From contig JAKABC010000027.1 of NCBI GenBank assembly GCA_021802025.1, forward strand, positions 1-14,694: 14,694 bases of DNA, given 5' to 3'. The position numbers and the translations under genes were made by a program. The stretch is from Actinomycetes bacterium (GTDB lineage: Bacteria > Actinomycetota > Acidimicrobiia > Acidimicrobiales > RAAP-2). Under the pieces are notes generated by a model, which made no database searches, was not told the DNA's origin, and worked only from the letters and a program-made list of their open reading frames with translations. Every line of letters begins with the position of its first letter. The stretch's first letter is position 1. This document shows, in pieces, positions 1 through 9,924 of the stretch.

Positions 1-45
1 TACCGGCCGGGTCGGGATTCTCAACCACTCTGGTAGACCACGGTC

Positions 46-639
46 GTGGACGTGGCCTCACTGCTCGCGCGTCGGCGCATGACCCGCTCTTTCGACGGCT
101 CGCCCGTCGACCCCGCGTGGCTGCGGGGGGCCTGTGAGACGGCGCTGCTCGCCCCCACGGCCGGCCACAGCGCCGGGGTCACCCTCAGCGTCGTCGGACA
201 CGAGCGGGTCGACGAGTACCTCGCGGTGGCCACCGACCCGACCTGGCGCGCGCGCTCGTCTCGTTACCCCGGCTGGTCCCGGGCCGGCGCACTCGTGCTC
301 GTCTCGTCGCGGGTGTCGGCGTACCTCGAGCGCTACGCCGAGCCCGACAAGGCCGACGCGGGGCTCAGCGAACGCGACGCCTGGCCCGTCCCCTACTGGC
401 ACGGCGACGCCGCCATGGCGACGATGGCCCTGCTGTTGCTCATCGAGGAGGCCGGGCTCGCCGCCGGGCTCTGGGGGGCCTTCAGGAACGTCGAGGCCGT
501 GCGCCACTGGGCCGGCCTGGCCGACGACGAGCTCTTCGCCACGGTCTTCGTCGGTCGACCCGACGGCCACGACCGCCCCTCGGCCTCGCTCGACCGCCCG
601 GTCCCGACCCGCGCCGAGCGGGTACGCCGTATCGGCTAG
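46..639 (+). CDS. Nitroreductase-family FMN oxidoreductase
   Basis: A 197-aa cytoplasmic protein, probably an FMN-dependent NAD(P)H oxidoreductase; the substrate cannot be read from sequence. The N-terminus has the family's Arg-rich FMN-phosphate motif (RRRMTRSF, residues 9-16) followed by PV and then APTAGHS (about 36-42), equivalent to the usual A-P-S/T-A-x-N/H-x-Q segment. The C-terminal half has an AGL-AGLWGAF stretch and a VGRPD turn, also typical. Length fits a compact single-domain member. The GTG at 46 is used as start; GTG at 52 is a close alternative and no clear Shine-Dalgarno precedes either. TAGACC at 34-39 could be a weak -10 for a leaderless mRNA. The gene ends in a CTAG shared with the convergent pepA. 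The family is fairly certain; the function is not. Confidence 0.8.
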   Translation: MDVASLLARRRMTRSFDGSPVDPAWLRGACETALLAPTAGHSAGVTLSVVGHERVDEYLAVATDPTWRARSSRYPGWSRAGALVLVSSRVSAYLERYAEPDKADAGLSERDAWPVPYWHGDAAMATMALLLLIEEAGLAAGLWGAFRNVEAVRHWAGLADDELFATVFVGRPDGHDRPSASLDRPVPTRAERVRRIG

Positions 640-2159
640 CGCGTCACGACCGGGCCCGAGGACCCGGCGCGCGACGCCCGCCGCTCCAAGAACTCGACCA
701 GGGTGCGGGCGCCAAAGGCCGTCCCGCCCTTGGTCACGTAGCCCCGAGCGCTCTCGGCCCTCGCCGGGCCGGCGATGTCGAGGTGGGCCCACGCCCGTCC
801 CCGGGCGAAGCGCTCCAAAAAGAGCGCGGCGACGATCGTGCCCGCGACCCCGGGTCGCCCGATGTTCTTGAGGTCGGCGACCTCTGAGTCGAGGGCCGCG
901 GCGTAGGTCGTGGCCAGGGGCAGGCGCCAGAGCGCCTCGCCGCTGACGGCCGACGCACCCAAGAGCTCCTCGGCGAGGTCGTCGTCGCTCGCGAACAGCG
1001 CCCCGATCTCGTCGCCCAGGGCGATGCGCTGGGCTCCGGTCAGGGTGGCCACGTCGACGATCGCGTCGGGTTCGGCCTCGGCCGCCAGCCCGAGGGCGTC
1101 GGCGAGAATGAGGCGGCCCTCGGCGTCGGTGTTGAGGACCTCGACGGTCGTGCCGTCGCGGGTCGCGAGCACGTCACCCGGCTTGAGCGCCTGGTCCCCG
1201 GGGAGGTTCTCGGTGAGGGGGGCGATCGCGGTTACGGACAGGTCGAGTTTGAGCTGCGCCGCGGCCGCGAGGGCGGCCATCACCACCGCCGAGCCGGTCA
1301 TGTCGGTCTTCATCGCCATCATGGCCTCGGCCGGCTTGAGCGAGAGGCCGCCGGAGTCGAAGGTGACCCCCTTGCCCACGAGCACCACGTGTCCCCGCGC
1401 CGCCGTGTCGGGCGTGTAGGTCGCGCGCACCAGGCGCGCCGGCTGGGCCGAGCCGAGCCCGACGCCGAGCAGCCCCCCGAGGCGCTCCTCGCGGATCCGC
1501 GACTCGGTCCAGACCTCCACCGTCACCCGCTCGAGCGCGCTGAGGCGCAGGTCGAAGGTGCGCGCCAGCTCCTTGGGCGTGAGGTCCCCGGCCGGCGTGT
1601 CGATGAGCCGCTTGGCCCAGTTGGCGGCGCCGGCGACGACGACGGCGCGCGCGACCCCGGCCACCACCGCGTCGTGCACCGGCACCGACGGCAGGGGGGT
1701 CGACAGGGCCACCACCTCGAGGGCCCCCTCGGTCTCGGGCCGCTTGTAGCGGTACGAGGCGAGGACGGCACCCTCGACCAGGGCGCCGGCCACGCGTGCG
1801 GGGTCGGCGAGACCGGTCACGGCGAGCAGCGCCGACACCGAGCCCTCCCCGGCCAGTCGCGCGATCGCCGCCCCGGCCAGTCGGTAGCCCTCCAGGTCCG
1901 CCGAGGCGTCGCCCACCGAGACGATCGCCACGGCCGGTCCGCTCGCCGCGCGCAGCACCACCGCGGAGCCGGGCGTCGCGCTCAACCCGCGCGACTCACA
2001 CCACCGTGCGTCGAGCGCGCGGGGCAACTCGACGGCGCCGACGCGCGCCGGCACCGACGCGTCGAGGCTCACCCCGTCGCTCGACACCGCGACGGGCACC
2101 GCGACGAGATCGGCCCCGAGGGCGTCCTTCAGGGCGACGACGTGGGCGGTTCGGGCCAT
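636..2159 (-). CDS. pepA: Leucyl aminopeptidase (M17 family)
   Basis: A 507-aa cytosolic M17 metallo-aminopeptidase that removes N-terminal residues during peptide turnover. The C-terminal catalytic domain is complete. It has GKGVTFDSGG (K263, D268), K275, KTDMTGSA (D286), and the signature NTDAEGR (D345, E347, R349), which supply the two-metal ligands and the catalytic Lys/Arg of the family. VDVATLTGAQ and a C-terminal WAHLDIAGPA / GTAFGARTLVEFL complete it. The N-terminal about 170 residues form the variable domain, and overall length is normal. The ATG start is preceded by an excellent Shine-Dalgarno (AAAGGAGAG at 2173-2165). It follows the adenosyltransferase gene by 27 nt on the same strand, so co-transcription is likely. 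Its stop overlaps the nitroreductase stop. Confidence 0.96.
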   Translation of the reverse strand: MARTAHVVALKDALGADLVAVPVAVSSDGVSLDASVPARVGAVELPRALDARWCESRGLSATPGSAVVLRAASGPAVAIVSVGDASADLEGYRLAGAAIARLAGEGSVSALLAVTGLADPARVAGALVEGAVLASYRYKRPETEGALEVVALSTPLPSVPVHDAVVAGVARAVVVAGAANWAKRLIDTPAGDLTPKELARTFDLRLSALERVTVEVWTESRIREERLGGLLGVGLGSAQPARLVRATYTPDTAARGHVVLVGKGVTFDSGGLSLKPAEAMMAMKTDMTGSAVVMAALAAAAQLKLDLSVTAIAPLTENLPGDQALKPGDVLATRDGTTVEVLNTDAEGRLILADALGLAAEAEPDAIVDVATLTGAQRIALGDEIGALFASDDDLAEELLGASAVSGEALWRLPLATTYAAALDSEVADLKNIGRPGVAGTIVAALFLERFARGRAWAHLDIAGPARAESARGYVTKGGTAFGARTLVEFLERRASRAGSSGPVVTR

Positions 2160-2164
2160 GGGTG

Positions 2165-2173
2165 CTCTCCTTT
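2165..2173 (-). promoter_or_regulatory. Shine-Dalgarno of pepA
   Basis: AAAGGAGAG on the minus strand ends 5 nt before the pepA ATG. It is one of the strongest ribosome binding sites in the window and lies in the 27-nt gap after the upstream gene. This supports independent initiation of pepA on a two-gene mRNA. Confidence 0.8.
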
Positions 2174-2186
2174 AGGGTTGGGTCGG

Positions 2187-2729
2187 TCAGTCCCCGTCGC
2201 GGGCGCGACGGTGGCGCGGGCCCTCGGCGAAGCGCGCCAGGGCCCAGACGAAGTCACTCAGTCGATTGAGGTAGGCGCCCACGTAGGAGTCCTCCACCGG
2301 GTGGGCGACGGCGACGCGCTCGGCCCGACGAACGACCGTGCGCGCGACGTCGAGGGCGGCCGAGAGGTGGTCCTCGCCGGGCACGACGAACTCCCGGGGC
2401 ATCTCGGTCACGGCGCTGAGCCGGTCGATCTCGGACTCGAGCCGCTCGACCATCGCGGCCGTGACCCGCGTCGCGCCGTCGACCAGCTTGCGGCGGTTCT
2501 CCGGGGCGGTGGCGACCTCGGCCATGAGCACCCACAGGTCGCGCTCGACGCTCACGAGCAGCGCGTCGACCTCGCCGCCGCGCTCGGCCCAGGCCCGCGC
2601 GGCCCCCAGGGCGGCCTGGGCCTCGTCGACCGCGCCGTTGACCTCGATCGGGGCGTCGGTCTTGGCCACCCGGCCACCGAAGTAGAGACCGGTCGTACCG
2701 TCGTCCCCGCTCCGCGTGTAGATCTTCAC
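2187..2729 (-). CDS. Cob(I)alamin adenosyltransferase, PduO/MMAB type
   Basis: A 180-aa ATP:cob(I)alamin adenosyltransferase that transfers the 5'-deoxyadenosyl group from ATP to cob(I)alamin to make adenosylcobalamin. The ATP-binding N-terminus is clear (YTRSGDDGTTGL, residues 4-15). It is followed by VNGAVDEAQAALG (usual ExxGxxDELxxxLG), FVVPGEDHLSAALDVARTVVRRAER and YLNRLSDFVWALAR, the last two lining the active site in this trimeric fold. PGED and LDVAR replace the commoner PGGS and LHxAR, modest drift that does not break the family signature. The start is GTG with no Shine-Dalgarno. TACGCT lies 7 nt upstream, suggesting a leaderless transcript. It diverges from metH, another cobalamin enzyme, and probably heads an operon with pepA. 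An adenosylcobalamin-dependent enzyme should exist elsewhere in the genome. Confidence 0.93.
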   Translation of the reverse strand: MKIYTRSGDDGTTGLYFGGRVAKTDAPIEVNGAVDEAQAALGAARAWAERGGEVDALLVSVERDLWVLMAEVATAPENRRKLVDGATRVTAAMVERLESEIDRLSAVTEMPREFVVPGEDHLSAALDVARTVVRRAERVAVAHPVEDSYVGAYLNRLSDFVWALARFAEGPRHRRARDGD

Positions 2730-2775
2730 CCGCTAGAGCGTACTGACTTGATCTCACCGTTATCCTGAGTGCGCA
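2730..2775. promoter_or_regulatory. Divergent promoter region, adenosyltransferase / metH
   Basis: A 46-bp spacer between two divergent cobalamin-related genes. On the minus strand TACGCT (2742-2737) ends 7 nt before the GTG of the adenosyltransferase. On the plus strand TATCCT (2761-2766) ends 9 nt before the ATG of metH. Both match TANNNT -10 boxes placed as in leaderless actinobacterial transcripts, and neither gene has a Shine-Dalgarno. No convincing -35 is seen at the right spacing. The spacer is far too short for a cobalamin riboswitch. Confidence 0.5.
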
Positions 2776-6279
<3,504 letters not shown>

Positions 6280-6302
6280 TCCCACGGCGCGCGCGACGGC
6301 CC

Positions 6303-6308
6303 TAGAGT
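6303..6308 (+). promoter_or_regulatory. Possible -10 box of the methyltransferase gene
   Basis: TAGAGT fits TANNNT and lies 45 nt before the proposed start and 27 nt before the Shine-Dalgarno. This would give a leader of about 30-35 nt holding the 11-bp tandem repeat. No -35 box is apparent, and read-through from metH would also serve. Confidence 0.3.
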
Positions 6309-6311
6309 GCG

Positions 6312-6333
6312 GGCGCCGCACCGGCGCCGCACC
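6312..6333. repeat. Perfect 11-bp tandem repeat with hairpin potential
   Basis: The 11-mer GGCGCCGCACC occurs twice back to back (6312-6322 and 6323-6333). The two copies also let GGCGCCG (6312-6318) pair with CGGCGCC (6322-6328) as a 7-bp stem with a CAC loop. It sits between metH and the methyltransferase, one base before the Shine-Dalgarno region. It could act as a weak end to metH mRNA or tune translation of the next gene; neither is shown. No U-tract follows. Confidence 0.7.
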
Positions 6334-6334
6334 C

Positions 6335-6341
6335 GAGGAGG
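6335..6341 (+). promoter_or_regulatory. Strong Shine-Dalgarno before an ATC codon
   Basis: GAGGAGG at 6335-6341 ends 6 nt before the ATC at 6348, the ideal distance for initiation there. No ATG, GTG or TTG lies in the methyltransferase frame nearby. This site is the main argument for placing the start at 6348. Confidence 0.65.
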
Positions 6342-6347
6342 CCGACC

Positions 6348-7103
6348 ATCCCCCGTCCCGTCCCCGATGACGTCTTCGGCCGAGCCCTGCTCGACTGGGC
6401 GCGCGGCGCCACGGCGCCCGAGATCCTCGAGCGTGAGGACGGCTTCACCCAGGAGGGCGCCGGGCCGGCGGTCTACCTGGCCGGCCCGCGGGCCTGGCCG
6501 GCGGCCGAGCGCCACGCGCTGCGCGTCGCGCGCGGTCGGGTCCTCGACGTCGGCTGCGGGGCCGGGCGGGTCTCCCTCGAGCTCCAGCGCCGCGGGCACG
6601 ACGTCGTCGGCCTCGACGCCTCGCCCGAGGCGGCGCGCGCGGCGGCGCTGCGCGGGGTCCGCGAGGTCTGGCCCAACCGGCTCGACGAGGTCGGTGAGCG
6701 CCTGGGCGAGTTCGAGACGCTGGTCCTCTTCGGCAACAACGTCGGGATCTTCGCCTCGCTCGAGGGGGTGCGCGCCGCCCTCGCGTGGCTCGCCGAGCGC
6801 TGCCGACCGGGGACCCGGCTGCTGGCCGAGAGCACGAGCCCCCACTTCGGGGGCGCTCCGGGGCTCGACCGACGCTACGTGCGCCGAAACGTCGCGCGCG
6901 GGCTCGCCCCGGGTCACCTGCGCGTGCGCTACCACTACGACGGGGCCGTCGGGCCGTGGTTCACCTGGGTCTTTCTCACCGTGCGCGAACTGCGCGCCGC
7001 CACGTCCGGCACGCCCTGGCGGGTGGAGCACGTCGCGCGCAGCGGCGTCGGCGACCCCTACGTCGCGGTCCTCGTGCTCGGGGCCCCCGGGGGCCGGCGA
7101 TGA
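6348..7103 (+). CDS. Class I SAM-dependent methyltransferase, apparent ATC start
   Basis: A protein of about 251 aa with a class I methyltransferase fold; substrate unknown. Motif I, the SAM-binding glycine loop, is VLDVGCGAG (about 65-73). The acidic end of strand 2 is in GLDAS (88-92), followed by LVLFGNN (about 125-131) at the motif IV position. The frame is open from just after the TAG at 6303, but it contains no ATG, GTG or TTG until GTG at 6768 (residue 141). Starting there would delete the whole SAM site. GAGGAGG is spaced 6 nt before ATC 6348, so I place the start there. A CTG at 6387 or a base error in the ATC are alternatives. The stop overlaps the next gene's ATG (ATGA at 7100-7103), indicating translational coupling. 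It lies 68 nt after metH, but no functional link can be claimed. Confidence 0.8.
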   Translation: MPRPVPDDVFGRALLDWARGATAPEILEREDGFTQEGAGPAVYLAGPRAWPAAERHALRVARGRVLDVGCGAGRVSLELQRRGHDVVGLDASPEAARAAALRGVREVWPNRLDEVGERLGEFETLVLFGNNVGIFASLEGVRAALAWLAERCRPGTRLLAESTSPHFGGAPGLDRRYVRRNVARGLAPGHLRVRYHYDGAVGPWFTWVFLTVRELRAATSGTPWRVEHVARSGVGDPYVAVLVLGAPGGRR

Positions 7104-7732
7104 GCCCCCGGGGTCGGCGCCACCTCCGGGGCCTCGCCGCGGGGGCCGCCCTCGTCCTCGCGCTCGCGCCGGCCCCGGGAGCCTCCGCCGCCGACGGGCC
7201 GCCGGGCCGCCTCCCCCAGACCCGGGTCGAGCCGTCCTTCGGCGCCGCCCTCACGCGCTCGATGGCGCGCCTCGCGGCGGCGATCGCGAGCGACGACCCG
7301 GCCCGGGCCCTAGCGGTCTTCTTCCCCGAGCCCGCCTACGTGCGCATGAAGACCGGGCGGATCCCCGACCCGGCGGCCGACTACGCCGACCGGCTGGTCG
7401 CGTTCTTGCGCCTCGACGTCGCGGCCTACCACCACGTACTCGACGCGGGAAGGCCGGCGCGCTTCGTGCGGGTCGTGGCCGATCCCGCCTACGCCCAGTG
7501 GATCCCACCGGGGGCGTGCGAGAACGGAATCGGCTACTGGCACGAGCCCGGCGTGCGACTCGTCTTCGCCCACGACCACCGCTTCGTGTCGGTTGGGGTC
7601 GACTCGCTCATCTCCTGGCGGGGCGTGTGGTACGTCGTGCACCTGGGGCCCAACCCCCGCCCGCGCGACGTCGGGACCGTTCTCGGCTACACCCTCGGCC
7701 CGGGCCGGCCCGGCCCGCCGGGGGGCTGCTAG
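7100..7732 (+). CDS. Secreted protein of unknown function
   Basis: A 210-aa protein I do not recognise. A basic N-terminus (RGRRHLRG) precedes a hydrophobic Ala/Leu core (12-23) and an A-S-A|A site near residue 30, a classical Sec signal peptide. The mature part is mixed alpha/beta in character. It has a segment AVFFPEPAYVRMKTGRIPD, an aromatic/His-rich middle (AAYHHVLD) and conserved-looking stretches such as YAQWIPPGACENGIGYWH and VDSLISWRGVWYVVHLGP. The overall look recalls small extracytoplasmic proteins with an NTF2-like or cystatin-like fold, but that is a guess. It has no transmembrane segment after the signal and no lipobox. It overlaps the methyltransferase gene by 4 bp (ATGA), so the two are probably co-translated. 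It converges on the CapA-like gene through a shared CTAG. Confidence 0.82.
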   Translation: MSPRGRRHLRGLAAGAALVLALAPAPGASAADGPPGRLPQTRVEPSFGAALTRSMARLAAAIASDDPARALAVFFPEPAYVRMKTGRIPDPAADYADRLVAFLRLDVAAYHHVLDAGRPARFVRVVADPAYAQWIPPGACENGIGYWHEPGVRLVFAHDHRFVSVGVDSLISWRGVWYVVHLGPNPRPRDVGTVLGYTLGPGRPGPPGGC

Positions 7733-8886
7733 GCCGGCGGGGCGATCGAGCCGTCGGCGCGCACCAGCGCGGCGCTGGCGCCGAAGTCCTCGCGCGAGAG
7801 CTGGTTTACGAACGCGGCGGCGGCCCCCTTCGGGTCGACGCTCGCGTGGCCGTCGGGGGCGAGCACCAGCGAGGTGAAGCGCCCGCCGACGAAGCGGCCG
7901 GCGGCGGTGAGGGTCACGTGCAGGATGCCCGACAGGGCCAGGGTCCCGGCCGAGGAGAAGTCCTCGTAGTTCGCGAAGTCGCCCAGGCTGTAGGCGATGA
8001 GGTGGCCGCGGTACCACTCCATGCCCCGCAGCACGTGGGGCCCGCTCGCGATCACCAGGTCGGCGCCGTGGTCGATCGCGAAGTGGGCGAAGGCGTAGGG
8101 GTTGCCGCGGTCCTCGCCGAGGAAGTACTCGCTCTGGCGCGTGACGTGGTCGGCGTTGGCCCCCTCGGCGCCGGCGTGCATGTACACGACCACGACGTCG
8201 GCCTCGGCGCGCGCCCGGGCGATGAGCTGGGCCGCCGTGGCGGTGTCGAGGAGGTCGTTGGTGAGCACGTAGGGGGCGAAGTCGCAGAAGGCCACCCGGA
8301 CCGCGCCCACGCGCACGAGGCCGATCTGGCCCGGCAGCCCGGCCTGGACGATGCCGGCGGCCCGCAGGGCGGCGCTCGTCGAGGCCACCCCGGCCGGGCC
8401 GAAGTCGTCGCTGTGGTTGTTGGCCGAGTTCAGCACGGTGAAGCCGGCCGCGCGGTAGATCGCGGCGTACGACGGCGGGACCCGGAACGCGTAGCAGTCG
8501 AGCGCGGCCGCGCCGCACTTCGATGTCGTGGCGTCGGTCAGGGTGCCCTCGAGGTTGCCGAAGACGACCGGGGCGGCCAGTGCGGCGCGCACCGAGTCGA
8601 ACCAGGTCGCCGGGTCGCTCGGCAGGGTCGGGGTGTCGCCGAGCTCGGTGTCGCCGACGGCCGCGAGGGTCACGGTCGAGGGGACCGTGGTCGTGGTCGA
8701 GGTGGGAGCGCTCGCACTCGTGGTGGTGGTGGTCGAGGCCGCGACGCCCGAGGCCCGCGGGGCGGCGGCCAGTCGCCAGCCCACGACGCCGACCACGACG
8801 CCGACCACGACCAGGGTGGCCAGCGCGAGCGCCCCCGGGGCCCGCCACCGCCTCGCGCCGGCGCGCGCGTGACGGCCGGCTACCAC
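7729..8886 (-). CDS. CapA-family (PGA_cap) membrane-anchored protein
   Basis: A 385-aa protein of the CapA/PgsA metallophosphoesterase-like family (PGA_cap domain), linked in some bacteria to poly-gamma-glutamate synthesis or export. Residues 1-18 are basic and 19-42 form one Val/Ala-rich membrane helix. A Ser/Thr-rich linker follows (51-67), then the extracytoplasmic domain. Family motifs are visible: AAVGDTELG (D79), FGNLEGTL (N111, E113), NSANNHSDDFG (N156, N157, H158), VVVYMHAG (H237), ASGPHVLRGME (H284) and AYSLGDF. I start it at GTG 8886, overlapping the upstream stop by 7 bp (GTGGTAG), with a GGGCGAG stretch upstream as a plausible ribosome site. The frame stays open farther upstream, but that part overlaps the upstream gene. 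With no capsule ligase genes here, a general envelope role is safer than PGA synthesis. Confidence 0.87.
   Translation of the reverse strand: MVAGRHARAGARRWRAPGALALATLVVVGVVVGVVGWRLAAAPRASGVAASTTTTTSASAPTSTTTTVPSTVTLAAVGDTELGDTPTLPSDPATWFDSVRAALAAPVVFGNLEGTLTDATTSKCGAAALDCYAFRVPPSYAAIYRAAGFTVLNSANNHSDDFGPAGVASTSAALRAAGIVQAGLPGQIGLVRVGAVRVAFCDFAPYVLTNDLLDTATAAQLIARARAEADVVVVYMHAGAEGANADHVTRQSEYFLGEDRGNPYAFAHFAIDHGADLVIASGPHVLRGMEWYRGHLIAYSLGDFANYEDFSSAGTLALSGILHVTLTAAGRFVGGRFTSLVLAPDGHASVDPKGAAAAFVNQLSREDFGASAALVRADGSIAPPA
8781..8811. repeat. 12-bp tandem repeat inside the CapA-like membrane helix
   Basis: CCACGACGCCGA is repeated 2.6 times without mismatch. On the minus strand it encodes the Val-Val-Gly-Val repeats of the membrane helix of the CapA-like protein. 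The unit is four codons long, so slippage would lengthen or shorten the helix in frame. Confidence 0.75.
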
Positions 8887-9878
8887 GGCTGGGGCTCGCC
8901 CGGCCGACGCGAGGCGTACACGGCGAAGAAGTCCTTGGTCGTCACGGTGAGGAAGCGCGTCGGGATCTGGTTCGGGTTGTCGACCGCGAGGAGCGGCGAG
9001 GCCGCCCCGGGCCCGCCGTAGGTGACGAAGATGGGCCACTCGGGGTTGATGTCGAGCTCCATCGCGCGCACACAGTGCAGCCGGACCATGAGGGCCGCGA
9101 GCGTGGCCGAGGTCTGGTCCGGGGCAGCCGCGTAGAGGAGGTTGCCGTGGGCGTCGATCCCGAGGGCCGAGCGCCACACGGCCGGGACCCCGCCGAGGGT
9201 CGCGCCCCAGGCCCCGTTGTCGGCCGACAGGGGCGTCGGACGTCCGGCGTTGACGAGCAGGGGGAGGTTCTGGCGAGCCATGACGACGTCGGCCGGCGGG
9301 CGGGGGCCCTTGGTCCAGCGCACGACGTCGACGCGCCCGTCGCTGAAGCGCTCGACGGTCGCCAGACCATCGAGCATCGGGTAGTAGAGGGTGTGGTTCA
9401 CGAAGAACCCGCCGGCGGCGTCGTGCTCGTAGAAGCCGGCGTTGAAGGTCGCGAGCAGCCGGCCGCGCCCCGAGGGGGGGACCATCTCGGGCCCGCGCGG
9501 CAGCGCCGTCGGCCCGGGACCCTCGTAGCCGGGGTAGAGGGCGAGGTCGGTCGTGGCGCTGTCGATCCAGGCGGCGTAGGCCACCACGGCCGGCTGGGCC
9601 GGATCGGGCCGAAAGACGGTCGTCTCCACCGGCGCGCTCGCCCCAGCCCACGTGTCGCGAGGTCGCCACGGGGCGCAGACCTCGGCGGTGCGCGCCGGGT
9701 GCCCGTTGGCCGCCGGCACGGCGACGCGTCGACACACCGTCGGCGGTCCGTCGGCCAGCTGAGCCGCCGGTGCCGATCCACCGGCGAGGCCGACGCCCAC
9801 CAGGGCGAGGCCGGCCGCGAGCGCGAGGGGGATCGCCCGTGGGCGCCCGGCACGGGGGCGCACGCGCACCGCGGTCAT
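8880..9878 (-). CDS. Secreted NAGPA/DUF2233-like (phosphodiester glycosidase-type) protein
   Basis: A 332-aa predicted exported protein. The N-terminus is Arg-rich, with a hydrophobic core at about 16-32 and a likely cleavage after the APA/PAA segment near 37-39. The rest resembles the phosphodiester glycosidase (NAGPA, DUF2233) fold. It has ATFNAGFY (143-150) with AGGFFVNH (155-162), a Q-N-L-P-L-L-VNAGRP segment (203-213), and WRSALGIDAHGNLLYA (235-250), equivalent to the R-T-A-x-G-x-D-x-x-G block. The last block is AMELDINPEW (272-281) where typical members have A-x-x-LDGGGS. Chemistry is therefore uncertain and the substrate unknown. The ATG at 9878 puts the signal peptide at the N-terminus; the frame stays open upstream, but that part looks like noise. 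It overlaps the CapA-like gene by 7 bp, indicating coupled envelope functions. Confidence 0.82.
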   Translation of the reverse strand: MTAVRVRPRAGRPRAIPLALAAGLALVGVGLAGGSAPAAQLADGPPTVCRRVAVPAANGHPARTAEVCAPWRPRDTWAGASAPVETTVFRPDPAQPAVVAYAAWIDSATTDLALYPGYEGPGPTALPRGPEMVPPSGRGRLLATFNAGFYEHDAAGGFFVNHTLYYPMLDGLATVERFSDGRVDVVRWTKGPRPPADVVMARQNLPLLVNAGRPTPLSADNGAWGATLGGVPAVWRSALGIDAHGNLLYAAAPDQTSATLAALMVRLHCVRAMELDINPEWPIFVTYGGPGAASPLLAVDNPNQIPTRFLTVTTKDFFAVYASRRPGEPQPW

Positions 9879-9901
9879 GGATCGAGTCTCGCACGCGCCG
9901 G

Positions 9902-9918
9902 GCGACCCGACGGGTCGC
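9902..9918 (-). terminator. Possible stem-loop at the end of lipB-lipA
   Basis: GCGACCC and GGGTCGC form a perfect 7-bp stem around a 3-nt loop, starting 6 nt after the LipB-LipA stop on the minus strand. No U-tract follows, so it may stabilise the mRNA end or help termination rather than act as a standard intrinsic terminator. The next minus-strand gene starts 46 nt after the stop. Confidence 0.4.
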
Positions 9919-9924
9919 AGAGCG

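Noticed and set aside
1..45. Gene fragment or promoter at the left edge
   Set aside because: Too short to support a gene. TAGACC at 34-39 is only a weak -10 candidate, and the minus-strand frame here has no recognisable content.
2730..2775. Cobalamin riboswitch upstream of metH or the adenosyltransferase
   Set aside because: The intergenic space is only 46 bp, much shorter than a B12 riboswitch, and no B12-box-like sequence is seen.
6307..9021. 904-codon plus-strand frame beginning near the methyltransferase
   Set aside because: It runs in a different frame through the methyltransferase and secreted-protein genes and then antisense to the CapA-like gene; Arg/Pro/Ser-rich with no motifs.
8887..9894. 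N-terminal extension of the CapA-like protein (frame open for 721 codons)
   Set aside because: The extension overlaps the whole NAGPA-like gene in another frame and is Arg/Pro-rich noise. The membrane helix expected at the N-terminus begins just after GTG 8886.
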